Of a stretch of 64,000 nt of DNA, positions 47,501 to 55,786 are shown one piece after another (the stretch's first letter is position 1; every line of letters starts with the position of its first letter). Source of the DNA: Antedon mediterranea (lineage: Eukaryota > Echinodermata > Crinoidea > Comatulida > Antedonidae); assembly GCF_964355755.1 (NCBI RefSeq), contig NC_092670.1, positions 35,141,795 through 35,205,794 of the forward strand, in the 5' to 3' direction. The notes under the pieces are model-generated. The model saw only the letters and a program-made list of their open reading frames with translations. It was not told the DNA's origin and did not search any database. A program made the translations under genes and the position numbers.

Positions 47501-47605
47501 AGAGCCATCAAGACTTCCAGACAAGAGCGCACTGCAAAGACCCTTCGTACTACCTTTAATGTAGGCCCACAGGCCATTGGTTGTAATGAGGAAGATGGCC
47601 TGTAA
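26563..47605 (+). CDS. boll: Boule-like RNA-binding protein (DAZ family), eleven exons
   Basis: Inferred coding exons: 26563-26583, 31189-31299, 32053-32144, 32598-32655, 33331-33390, 33705-33729, 34309-34469, 42423-42527, 44464-44523, 44837-44995, 47330-47605. All have GT-AG introns and matching phases, totalling 1128 nt or 375 residues. The single RRM spans about residues 34-112 with RNP2 IFVGGI (36-41) and RNP1 KGYGFITF (74-81), followed by LNIGPAIRKQ, which is diagnostic of boule/DAZL. Exons 7-8 are rich in Tyr, Pro and Gln (AYSPYSVPVMMSHAPPQ), as in the DAZ-repeat region. Boule binds 3' UTRs and promotes translation of meiotic mRNAs in germ cells. The first exon (MADQNSS) and the last exon are the least certain. 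Introns 1 and 7 (4.6 and 8.0 kb) hold many mobile elements. Confidence 0.88.
28123..28193 (-). tRNA. tRNA-Val(AAC)-like gene, probably pseudogene
   Basis: Read on the minus strand: acceptor GGTTTCG/CAAAACC pairs at six of seven positions, the anticodon stem is TCTGC/GCAGA with loop TTAACAC, and anticodon AAC lies at 28160-28158. The D arm GTGTAGTGGTTGTCAAG is close to canonical tRNA-Val. The T stem has two mismatches. It is the full-length counterpart of the truncated unit at 4653. Its repeat context argues against a housekeeping tRNA. Confidence 0.5.
28409..28480 (-). tRNA. tRNA-Val(AAC)-like gene, probably degenerate
   Basis: The 72-nt counterpart of 4373-4444. Anticodon loop TTAACAC, T arm CCTGG-TTCGAGC-CCGGG with one G-T pair, followed on its own strand by seven T residues. 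The acceptor stem has the same two mismatches as the 4.4-kb copy (GGCTTCT/CGAAACC), which means the mismatches predate the duplication. Confidence 0.55.
29965..31100 (-). mobile_element. Family B element split by a later insertion
   Basis: The left part (about 29965-30089) has the family B signature CATTTTAATGTCAAAAAATT. The right part (30946-about 31100) has AAAATGGCCTACCGG and ATGATTTTGGGGGCAAATAC. The two halves are separated by the 856-bp element at 30090-30945. The intact copy at 61032 reads AATATAACTGTTTATT across the same point. Confidence 0.7.
30090..30945. mobile_element. 856-bp inverted-repeat DNA element in a TA target
   Basis: Termini are CCGTATATTTCGGTGTATAA then GTCGCAC and its exact mirror, so the terminal inverted repeat is at least 26 bp. 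TA flanks both ends. Internal GTGTATAAGACGCACC copies near each end (30120, 30172, 30871) are sub-terminal repeats. No transposase frame, so non-autonomous. TA duplication fits Tc1/mariner-type or related superfamilies; I cannot decide which. Confidence 0.8.
31371..31585. mobile_element. 215-bp inverted-repeat element with hammerhead-like core
   Basis: Left GTTAGGATGACTATAATGAG then GCATTTAATAAAAAGG is mirrored at the right end (31520-31585) over about 60 bp with few differences. The middle on the minus strand has CTGATGA (31464-31458), a 5-bp stem II GAGAA/TTCTC, GAAA (31442-31439) and CATGTC. That is the order of a small hammerhead ribozyme. Stem I is weak. It lies in boule intron 2. Confidence 0.55.
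31600..31747. mobile_element. Family A inverted-repeat element, copy 4 (boule intron 2)
   Basis: Core ATGTGCCCATATATGGACAT then GATGATGTCC, and mirrored ATTTGGGCACATCATAC with right terminus TTTTTGATAGTGTAGACAAT. The left terminus is diverged (TTCTGTTTTTACTATCAAAC). Confidence 0.8.
34482..34625. mobile_element. Family A inverted-repeat element, copy 5 (boule intron 7)
   Basis: AACCTCTGTCTACACTATCA at the left and TTTTTGATAGTGCAGACAGC at the right. It begins only 12 bp after the exon 7 donor at 34470, so the intron's 5' end is mobile-element sequence almost immediately. Confidence 0.85.
34660..35975. mobile_element. 1.3-kb element with inverted ends
   Basis: GAAACTTTCCCTCTTACCA (34676) and CAGGTTTTGCCTGA (34714) recur inverted at 35942-35957 (GTAAGAGGGAAAGTTTC) and 35887-35900. 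The left arm is about 60 bp and the right arm about 75 bp, because the right has extra sequence between the two blocks. Interior AT-rich, no transposase. It sits right next to the family A copy in boule intron 7. Confidence 0.65.
36476..36560 (+). repeat. Dispersed repeat with TTTATATAGCGCC motif
   Basis: CAATCAACCAATCGG, TTTATATAGCGCCATT, then CAGTCATTGCTCATGGCGCT. A related block occurs at 56618-56662 (ATCAATCGTTCGATTTATAT, CAGTCATTGCTCATGGCGCT), so this is a dispersed family, possibly a SINE fragment. Confidence 0.5.
36851..39846. mobile_element. 3.0-kb inverted-repeat element with CGTATACG arrays
   Basis: Left terminus TGCCCCTTTGCAAAAAAGCC then GTATACGGATCGTATACGAT. The right end is the inverted counterpart (CGTATACGGTTTTTTTGCAA then AGGGCA). 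Both ends carry clusters of the palindrome CGTATACG and variants (36880-37020; 39645-39830), a layout typical of transposase-binding sub-terminal repeats. The interior, including 37100-39500, shows no transposase I can recognise, so it is a non-autonomous or decayed copy. It lies in boule intron 7. Confidence 0.7.
40061..40410. repeat. 180-bp tandem duplication
   Basis: TTATGTAATTAATATTCATA starts at 40061 and again at 40241. Both units contain GGTTATGGTTTAAACATACC and end near ATACACTC(A/G)T. Differences are few small indels. The first part contains the inverted repeat ATGAATATTCAT. Confidence 0.9.
40895..41950 (-). pseudogene. Rex1/CR1-like non-LTR retrotransposon remnant
   Basis: The reverse-transcriptase C-terminal half reads on the minus strand. 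It includes VDFSSAFNTFQ and GFPQGCVLSPL in 41949-41605, a one-base frameshift near 41600, then KYADDTVLLG (catalytic YADD at 41596-41585) and NKYLGMVIDNKLNWGAHC. After a stop near 41243 the frame continues as ESVLVYGCLIWF and ends near 40895 with the RTKRFLNSFIPYSIR motif. These segments in this order match Rex1/Babar-type elements of the CR1 group. The copy is 5'-truncated, lacks endonuclease and is broken, so it is dead. It is antisense to boule, in intron 7. Confidence 0.85.
42606..42888 (-). mobile_element. tRNA-derived SINE, minus-strand copy
   Basis: Reverse complement of the element at 17396: GACTGGTCTCCCAGAGGGCC, CCTACTCGTCTCGAAAGATG, TTCTACCACCAGAACCATGG and the tRNA-like head (GTCTTAACCGCTCGGCCA). 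It lacks about 25 bp present in the other copy between the GTACACTGG and GATGTACTAG blocks. It lies 78 bp after boule exon 8. Confidence 0.8.
43212..43372. repeat. Palindromic element with CCAAT-box arms, copy 1
   Basis: Near-palindrome: TTTGACCAATCACAACGCGA on the left and TATTGTGATTGGTCAACTCA on the right, with outer arms CAACACAATAATG and CATCATTGTGTTAGG. A sister copy is at 44585-44757. Probably a small MITE. Confidence 0.7.
43439..44369. mobile_element. Family A element (copy 6) split by a retrotransposon
   Basis: The left half (43441-43499: GCTCTCTGTCTACACTATTA, GCCCATATAAGGG) and right half (44289-44369: GACACGATGTCATCACTACC, TTTTTGATAGTGTAGACACA) rebuild one family A element when the 43500-44288 segment is ignored. 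Confidence 0.85.
43500..44288 (+). pseudogene. Non-LTR retrotransposon 3' fragment inside a family A element
   Basis: Begins within the reverse-transcriptase domain: YADD is encoded at 43533-43544, then MVLISPSASGLQHLI, YVDSTTYLGHVISLD and SFYELLRIL, open for 180 codons to a stop at 44087. The 3' end is AATAAAAGATTGAATTAATG followed by GAAT repeats, a normal non-LTR tail. It is truncated at its 5' end, as usual for these elements. It differs in sequence from the Rex1-like remnant at 41 kb, so a second family is present. The uninterrupted frame suggests a fairly recent insertion. Confidence 0.82.
44585..44757. repeat. Palindromic element with CCAAT-box arms, copy 2
   Basis: TTTGACCAATCACAATGTCA and GTGTGATTGGTCAACTCATT form the inner arms, CAACACAATAAT and TCTTGTGTTG the outer ones, as at 43212. 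It lies between boule exons 9 and 10. Confidence 0.7.
45580..45722. mobile_element. Family A inverted-repeat element, copy 7 (boule intron 10)
   Basis: AAGCTCTGTCTACACTATCA at the left and AGTTTGATAGTGTAGACAGT at the right, about 143 bp, with the usual GATGTGCC / GGCACATCACAC core. Confidence 0.88.
46400..46737. mobile_element. Inverted-repeat element in boule intron 10
   Basis: GCCGATTTTCCACTAAGCAA at the left and its counterpart TTGCCTAGTGGAAAATTGGC at the right, about 335 bp apart. No coding capacity. The stretch 45723-46399 shows nothing else. Confidence 0.65.
47283..47605 (+). CDS. boll: Boule terminal exon with two competing acceptors
   Basis: A long pyrimidine tract (47240-47280) leads to TGCTTCTCAG, which would start the exon at 47283. 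In the required phase that exon reads HHQRFALMSSNGTLTRVP and stops at 47337-47339. A second acceptor, TCTCACCAG, starts it at 47330 and opens 91 codons ending at 47605, beginning GALMTMDQSYRHYSS and containing APKRAIKTSRQERTAK. The two differ by 47 nt, so they give different C termini. The 47330 start gives the longer, more protein-like tail. A third possibility is an exon at 46885 (VEVGRCQPPTKSSMQPK) ending at a nearby stop. Confidence 0.55.
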
Positions 47606-48074
47606 GTTACAGTGTAAGCTGTTGAAAGTTCTGGTACAGTAGAGATATTTGAAACTGAATGTTGTCGTTTTGAGACATTCTTCATTGTAACTGATTCTCT
47701 ACTGAAGGGTAAGGGTTCTGCTTTATAATTTTGATGTACTTTGCTTTGCGTATTAGGCCTTCAGTTAAGAACAGCTTAAGACTTAAGTTGTTGCTACTTA
47801 ATGGTTAAGTCAATGTCTTATTTGAGTATTGGTGAGATAGTGGTTTAAATATATATTCTTTTATCAATGACAACAGAGCAAACTATAAGCTTGATCTACT
47901 GTAAACAAAAATTTGTCTAGACAAAAATTGGGTTTTTTATAAACTTGTTTTTGTGTGTCCTCTTTTTTAAAGATAATTTTAGAGTACAGGTCATTTGGCA
48001 AGGCTGTCACATATAACCTGTTGATATAGTTTGAGTTGGTGGAGTGCGTATGGTAGAAATGAGTGTTTTCCTTC

Positions 48075-50010
48075 TTAGCCTATTAGTACAGGAAAACTAT
48101 GAAATATGGCTGAAAAAATTTATTTCACCACAATGCATTTCTATAAGGTCCCTACAGTATATGAACATATTGAGAGAGCCATTATATACCAATAGATAAA
48201 AGTTTTGGTCCTCTCTCCTTCATCTTTTTTTTGTGTAATGTATTATACCATATGGACAATTGTCTGAAATAAAAATTGAATTGAATATTAAAATTCTAGA
48301 AAAATCCAGGTAGGGGAAATAGGTTTTTTTAAACAAAATGGCCGCCAATGCCGAAAATGCCTAAAAAGGACAAAAAAACATAAATGATAGATCTAATTAC
48401 CACTTAACAGTTTTTACAATGCTTTATATACACATTATTAGAAATGCTGTTAATTAGAAAATGGCCGCAAAATCTAGATATATCTCTATGTTATAATATA
48501 TAAAAACGCAGTCCTATGCTTAATGCATAGTTCATTTACAATTTTACTGTTATAACAATATATTACAACATTGGTGGTGCCAGCGGGGAGAGGTAAAGGA
48601 ATGAGAGATCATATGGGAAGGGTGAGAGGAATCTGTCCGGCTCCCATCCCCTCTCCCCAACGTGAAGGATTGGCTATGTTCGGGACTATATGTAGACAAT
48701 ATGATATTTCCTAATATAAAACAATCATTGAGTGCTCTTTCAAGGATTTTCATTTTAAAAGTGACTAAAACTACCCCTTACTGGTATAATTTTGTCTATT
48801 TACTTTTACTACCAGCACTAGAGAAACTATTAAAGTTAATTAGATGTACCTGTAAATAAGGCTGTAGTAAAATGAATTGCAGTTGCAGAAAACGGCTGCT
48901 CCACTACTGACAAGATGAAAGTGAAATTAACGTATTTATTTGAATAAATGCCCTTGGTGGTTCATTGTTAAGGAGGGTAGTGGGGGAATGTAATTGTCGT
49001 GAGGAGTTTATTCGGAGAGGCGTCGTGCCATCTGTAAATTTTCATCCTCAGTCTTTGGGTTGAAGAGTATTTCGTATCCACTGCTATACCTGGTAATAAA
49101 GACTCGCGAAATGAAATTTTGCAGCATTTTAAGGGATTAGTTTTTTTTAAACTGACATTTTGCTTTTTGCAACTTTCTCACAGAAAAGTAGGCTGTCTAA
49201 AGTCTCCATTGACTTCCCTCCATCTATAGCTACCAATGCCAAATTCCTCTGATGTAATGTTTTCTTCGTTTTTTTTAGAAACTGTTTGGTTTACAGAATT
49301 TGACATACTACTCCAACTGTGATGTGATGATTTTTAATACCTACACCTTTCCCTAAACCAAAGTTACTTACGGCCCATAATTATAGCCATTAAACACAAG
49401 AGTTTACTTTGCCTTCACATAATGGAACAAACATACATGGTACATAATAAATGTCTTGAAATGTTGCTGTTTCGGGCCAAGAGGTTTGATGTAGCAGCGC
49501 TTCCCCATATATAACATACAGTGGGCAGTGAGATGAAGGTTTCTGAGTAGTCTAGCAGTGTGTATGGAGTCAATGGAGTAAAAGAGGGCTGCAGGAAAAG
49601 TACAAGGTTCAACAATTGATGCATTGTGTATGACTGTCTCTCCTAGCCATCAATGATGAAATAGTATATGTGAGGAAATGTGCACTGCTTCTCTATTGAT
49701 AAATATAGCTGATTTTGACTCTGTGTAATAATTGTTGAAATGGTTGACACTAAAGAAATACAAAAAAGATTATAAAAACTGCTATCAAATGGTAATTAGA
49801 TATACAATATATGTTTTTTGTTCATTTTTCACCATTGGCGGCCCTTTTGTTTAAAAAAAACCTATTTCCCTTACCTGGATTTTTCTAGACTTTTAATAAT
49901 GTTCATATAGGGACCTTACAGAAATGCATTGTGGTGAAAACAATTCTGTTGCAATTTTTTCAACCTTTTATTTTACTAATTCTGAGCATATCTTTCCTGT
50001 ACTATATATC
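48075..50010. mobile_element. 1.9-kb element with long inverted repeats
   Basis: The arms match over roughly 300 bp. On the left are TTCACCACAATGCATTTCTA, AAGGTCCCTACAG, AAAAATCCAGGTAGGGGAAA and ATGGCCGCCAATG. The right arm (49838-50000) holds the inverted forms CATTGGCGGCC, TTCCCTTACCTGGATTTTTC and GAAATGCATTGTGGTG. Inner arm sequence extends to CTAATTACCA on both sides. The middle has no transposase. The left arm is interrupted at about 48172-48292. Confidence 0.7.
48172..48292 (+). mobile_element. Short retroposon-like insertion in the left arm
   Basis: Sequence absent from the right arm, which runs directly from TATGAACAT to ATTAAAAGTCTAG. It ends GACAATTGTCTGAAATAAAA then ATTGAATTGAAT, similar to the 3' end of the retrotransposon at 44250-44285. 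Probably a severely 5'-truncated non-LTR insertion. Confidence 0.55.
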
Positions 50011-53000
50011 AACTTGTACCGATCATGAAATATTAATGATTGGTTGAATAGGAAGTGCCTTGCTGTTAAAAAAAACATTCCACACTGACATAAGCCACCT
50101 TTTCCATTACTACCTGAAGGATGGAAATCTGCCTGTATCTTTTAGATTAATTGGAATTCTGACGACCTAACCATTAAACTTGATTTGTATTATCAATCAA
50201 TATGAATACTATAACATGAAAAGTGTAGTATTGTGTAGCAGCTTTAAATGATGACACTGATTCGATTTCATACATTGTACAACTACTGACCAATCAGAGT
50301 TGTCATTGAAATAAAATTGTGAAGCCTCTACACAATATTACAATAGGTTTGATAACAGTAATTGCTGTACCAAATCTTGACTCTGACAACTTTTAGAGTT
50401 CAGGTAAAAGCATTTTATTTTCTAAACATTTAATTATACAATATTCATTTAAGGTATTAAAGAAAAATTTACTAAACAAATTATCTGTCCCTGTTAAAAA
50501 TGTATCAAATTTTGATAAAAGGCAATAATATTTTCATTTTTTTAAATATAATATAATACTTGGTGGAATTTTTGGATATTTGTTTATCCACCCAAAAAAA
50601 TATTTTCATCAAAATCAGAGACGATTTGTGATTATGATAACAATGATGTAACTTGACAATTTTAAGCATTTTCGCTATAAAAGTTTTTTGCATCCAAGAT
50701 TTATAGATTTTAAATAATACATTTTTGTATATTGTCCTACAAATTGCCCTTTCTGAAAGTTAATCTTTATGTTTAGTTGATGAATAGCAGTTTGAATTGA
50801 TGCGCTCTCTATCGATAATATTTGACGACTTAGATGAACTATTTATGTTACAACTCCAACTAAAGTGTTGATTTTAAATACTAAATATATACACTATTTT
50901 ATTGATTATTCCTCATAGTTTTGTGATGTGATACGTTACTGTATCTCCTTACTGTAGCTCTTGCTTATTATCAGTTTGTGATAGTGACTTAAATACTATT
51001 TTACTACAGCCATATTAATGGTCAGTGTTTTTTAATCAGAAACCAAAGAACAAAGTCTATCTATTTATCAAGAATATATTATACAACGATCAAAATGATA
51101 TTGTAAATTATGTGTATACAGTAGTAGTAGGCATAGTTGAGTACATTTAGTTTCTCAAAAGTGTATTTGAGCTTCAGAACAAGAATGTTTAGCGTTCAAT
51201 ATGTGCAGTAATGTTTTTACCTCAATGTTGATGAAACTTGCCAGCAATTGCCCAATCTTATAACATTAGGTTTTTACAATTTGTATGTTCCCGTTATTGT
51301 GCAACAAGGCTTCTTTTGGTAAGCCTTTGCTATATAATCATAGGATAGAATCTATTTTAGATAAAATAAAAATAGTCTTACTTTTTTAAAGAAAATGCAG
51401 TAACATTCATTATTGTTACATGGAGGTATAATCCCAGACTGCAACCCATCAAAATGAACATTAGAGAAGGGCAGATTCAGGAAATATTGGGTGGAGGAAA
51501 CAATTTTAAAGATTTTGAACTGTAGTTAGCTAGGCATGGTTTACATAACCCTGGAAAAAAAACCCTTAAGTTTGCCGTCTCAGTACTTTATTGTGTTTTT
51601 ATCCTATGATTTTATGTCATGTCAGAATACAGAAATAAAATAAAAAATAAGATTCTGTTGTGATATGTAGAGTGAATTCTAATTAAACACACAATTCTAA
51701 TTCAGTGGTAAAACACTTACTTTGGAACTAAATAGATTTGATATTACATCAGAGAAGAGCAATATTTACTGTAGGCCTACCAAATCTACCAACTTTTATA
51801 ATTTAGGTAAAATTTTTTTTTCATTGTAAAATATTGATTTCCAAACAAAACCAAAGTGATCCCACAACTGAATAAAATTATTTTTATTCAAAACCTTTAT
51901 AGCACAACTGTAGACTATGCAATATATGTTTGTTGGAATTGTCTATAATAGTATTTACATTTGGTGCCTATTTTCAATTTTGATATACTTAATACAAAAT
52001 CTGAGGAAACATAACTGCAGTATAGTGTTTTGTATTTCTGCTGTAAATAAAAGTGTTGGTGCTTTTTTCAACTCTCTTCCATGTACAGTATTACTATAAA
52101 TATTTAGTTCTGTTCTGAAATATTTGTGCTTTGATTACTGTCTGTATTAAATAATATTATTTCATGTACAAAGTATTTTTGAGACAGTATTCTATTCATT
52201 GGTCCGTCCATTTTTAGATATTCTACAACCGTCCAATTCGATAATTTTCACCTTTTGCAGTTTAAAAAACCATATATATATTTTACAATTATATTTATTA
52301 TTTGTATAACTGTATAGTGTTTCTACTTTGTGTAGTAATTTCATGTTATAAAAAAATGTAGTATTAAAAAATGGTAGTATTGTTTTCTTATATATTTTAT
52401 TGTTTAAAAATATTTATTTAACCTTACAATGCAATTTAGGTATCAGTATTCATTATGTGTAGTATTGTTAACGTTATCTTCTTTTACTAATAACCAGAAG
52501 AATGAGAGCACAGCATTGTTTTGTGTAGTTAACCTTGATCATTTTCTGTGTGAGGTCATTCTAAAATTGTTTTCTTTGAAAAAGTTCTTTAAAAAAGGCA
52601 CCTTTAATGAAAAAAAGAAACTGTTGTGGCCTCTCAAAAAGTCATACCTTTTCCAAGTAAAGGAATTATAGGAAACAAATCTATACAGGTGTCTTAAATA
52701 AAGAGCTTTTTATGTTCGAAACCAAAACACTCTCGAAAACTTTGGCAAATAGATTTTTTTTTTACTGTAACTCATTAAAATGCAAGAATGTACATTTTAC
52801 AATTTACTATTAAATGTTTTCTTGATTATTATTATGTTTTGAATGTACAGTAATATTGTAAAGTCTATGCTACAAACATTGCCACAACTCAGTTTAGTTT
52901 TATTTTATGTCGCGCTTCTCACTCTCATTGTTCAATGTTTATTTTAATACAGTAGTTAAGTAAGTAACGGCGGATACAGCTTGGTATCAAGTAACAGTTG

Positions 53001-53040
53001 ACTGGTTAAGGATATACTGTAGTATCTAGAGTATTTGTTT
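50011..53040. other. AT-rich spacer downstream of boule
   Basis: No coding exon, RNA gene or clear repeat seen over 3 kb. Several AATAAA hexamers on the plus strand (near 51640, 52690) could serve a long boule 3' untranslated region, but none is preferred by the sequence alone. Confidence 0.4.
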
Positions 53041-53280
53041 TGTTCTAGGCCTAGTCTACACTAGAGTAAACTTTACCAAACGAGCTTGCCAATAATTGGT
53101 ATGTGTACACTTGTTACTGAAGTCATTTTGTCCATCTTCAGCTAACTTTTGTCAACGTGCAAGGCTTACAACAGCAAATTTCTCTGTGTCAACTACTGTA
53201 GTCTATAGTAGCAAACTTTACCAAACTGTCTGTTTGGACATTCATAGTTTTCTCAAGTTTGCATAATAAAGTGTGCTAGT

Positions 53281-53850
53281 GTAGACTTCCGGAAACGTTT
53301 ATCTGTAGTTTGCCTAAGTTGTTCATCTGGTCTAGAAAACTTGACAAACTCAGAGGTTGCTCGAGTTTTACAAACTAAAACTTTGTTAGTGTAGACTTCC
53401 GGAAACGTTTATCTGTAGTTTGCCCAAGTTGTTCATCTGGTCTAGAAAACTTGACAAACTCAGAGGTTGCTCGAGTTTTACAAACTAAAACTTTGTTAGT
53501 GTAGACTTCCGGAAACGTTTATCTGTAGTTTGCCTAAGTTGTTCATCTGGTCTAGAAAACTTGACAAACTCAGAGGTTGCTCGAGTTTTACAAACTAAAA
53601 CTTTGTTAGTGTAGACTTCCGGAAACGTTTATCTGTAGTTTGCCTAAGTTGTTCATCTGGTCTAGAAAACATGACAAACTCAGAGGTTGCTCGAGTTTTA
53701 CAAACTAAAACTTTGTTAGTGTAGACTTCCGGAAACGTTTATCTGTAGTTTGCCTAAGTTGTTCATCTGGTCTAGAAAACATGACAAACTCAGAGGTTGC
53801 TCGAGTTTTACAAACTAAAACTTTGTTAGTGTAGACTTCCGCAAAGTTTG
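53281..53850. repeat. 110-bp tandem array, five near-identical units
   Basis: GTAGACTTCCGGAAACG starts at 53281, 53391, 53501, 53611 and 53721, exactly 110 bp apart, with a diverged sixth start at 53831. Unit differences are only a few substitutions (for example CTTGACAAAC against CATGACAAAC). The flanks (TAGTCTACACTAGAGTAAAC at 53052 and TTCCTACACTAGAAACTTAA at 53868) contain related motifs, so the array may have grown inside an older element. Confidence 0.95.
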
Positions 53851-54537
53851 TCTATAGTTTGCCGAAGTTCCTACACTAGAAACTTAACAAACTTGGAAGT
53901 GTTTTTGGCCAAACCGTTATTCTTATGTACACTGAGCTTTACTTTGGCCTAGTCCCGTAGTTGTAGTAATGTTTATTGTGATCCTGAAGGTGTGATGTTC
54001 TCCCGTGATATTGATGTTTCAGTATGTAGGTAAAACAGTGATTTGATGTGATTTGATAGATTCGTGTGTGATTCTGTAAAATAACAGTGCAATGAAGACC
54101 GCAATCAAACTAACAATCAACCAAAATCCAGCAAGTGTATGTTGGTTAATCAGTAGATTAAGATGTAGTTTAGTAAGATGTAGTTTAGTAAGATGTAGTT
54201 AAACTTGTAGAAATTTCCTTATGAGATTCTCGGTGGCCTTCTCTCTGAAGGTTTCAATATTTTGTTCTTGCTCCGTTGTTACTATTGTAGTATAAGTGTA
54301 GTGTAAGAGTATACAAATCAAAGATTGTAAAGCTAAGGTGAATAAAAAGTCTTGTTTGAAAATATAACATGCGTTTTTATTACGATGTTTCACCTACCAT
54401 GATTTAGACAAGTATCTATGTCAACGCATGATCATATCCTGCAGTTTAATTTTATATGTACTGTATTATATAGTTTTTATTATATTTAAAGACTATAAAA
54501 ATTTAAGCACAGGAACCCTTATTTTCCCCAGCGTGTT

Positions 54538-54683
54538 AAGCTCTATCTACGCTATCAAACTTTATGTCCATATATAGACATGATGATGTAATAAAACTAC
54601 CATATTTGTGAATATCGCTACCATATTCGGTTACATCAAAGTTTTTTTTGTCGAACTACTGTAGTTCGATAGTGTAGACATAG
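54538..54683. mobile_element. Family A inverted-repeat element, copy 8
   Basis: AAGCTCTATCTACGCTATCA at the left and AGTTCGATAGTGTAGACATA at the right. The core is more diverged (GGTTACATCAAAG). It lies just downstream of the C1q gene's stop codon. Confidence 0.82.
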
Positions 54684-54799
54684 CTGAATAATGCAGTGGA
54701 GCACCAACTTAGTGGCTAACGTGCTTGCCTTCCAATCTCAAGGCCAAGGGTTCCAGGGGCGTCCACTTAAAAATATGAAGCACTTGCAGGTGCCCGAGT

Positions 54800-55786
54800 T
54801 TAATCAGCAAACAATAAATAACCGGAGAATGTGGTAAATCGACGAGAACTGCTGTAGAGATGACGATTCCCTTCCAGATATAGTTTTATTTGATCCCCTC
54901 GCACCAGCTGCAAGATGACGCTGTTCGATACGGAATCCCTGTACGTACTGTCGTCATGGTGATACACGCTTACAATGTGCTTATCGTTGTGCAGAAGTTG
55001 AACGTAGAGATTATTATCGCCTACGTCGTAGAAATTGGCTACGTGCATGGCGAAATAATATGTGCCATTTATACGACATCTGAATACTCCTGTATCTTTA
55101 TCGAAGTCATGACCTACGTTAACAAATAGGGTGTCATAGGTAATGACGCTTCCTGGATCCTGTGATGTCATAGTCTTTGTACGCCCTGCTGAAAAGGCAA
55201 CGTTTGCCCTTTCGTAAGGTCTAATAAAATCTATTACTGGGGGTCCTGGTGGACCTTGTTCTCCCTTTTCGCCCTTTTGGCTATTTGGGCTACTTCCGTT
55301 CGAGGTATTTTTACAGTCCTTAGTTTGACATTGAATTACGTCACCCTTTGGACCTCTTTCACCCTTTTGACCTGGTACACCTGAAGATCCAGGAATCCCG
55401 TGATTACCGTTTGTTCCAGGAGCTCCTGAAAAATAAGTGCATATTGTCAGTGATTTGGAATTTCTGCGGCAGTTCTTTGACTTCAGAGTGCTCAGGTTGT
55501 AAATAACGATCTGACAATTAATAGTTATTAAACAATATCCAGTTTGTCACTGTCGTTGTGTTTTACCTGGAATTCCTGGCTGACCCGGTTGACCTGGCTG
55601 CCCATATACAAAACCATTTGTTGGATGATTGTGATTTGGTGGTATGGGAACCTCATTCCGTTGTTGACTCTGCTCACAATCACAGACACACTTATCAGTC
55701 TCTTCAGTTACCTGTGCAACGTTGGTACTACATATTACAAACAACAGGAAAAGTAGAAAGTGCAGGTACATCTTGAACAGACTGAT
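54800..55786 (-). CDS. Secreted collagen-like protein with C1q domain
   Basis: Two coding exons, 55771-55567 and 55425-54800 (donor GGTAAAAC, acceptor TTTTTCAG), give 276 residues. A hydrophobic signal peptide (LHFLLFLLFVICS) covers about residues 3-20. A Cys-containing segment (CVCDC) comes next, then a short interrupted Gly-X-Y collagen stretch from about 57 (QPGQPGQPGIPG) to 95, resuming as QKGEKGEQGPPGPP. The C1q globular domain runs from about 140 to the end (NVAFSAGRT, FRCRINGTYYFAMH, FTTFSGYLLFAD). C1q-domain proteins form trimers outside cells and act in immune recognition or matrix. AG before ATCAGTCTG at 55786 suggests a 5' non-coding exon upstream, possibly ending at 57010 (CTCAG|GTATGT). 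The specific orthologue cannot be named. Confidence 0.88.

Noticed and set aside
54700-54770. tRNA-like stretch (TTAGTGGCTAACGTGCTTGC and AAGGGTTC)
   Set aside because: Box motifs are vague and no cloverleaf forms; a similar decayed stretch occurs reversed near 33577-33660, so at most an old SINE head.
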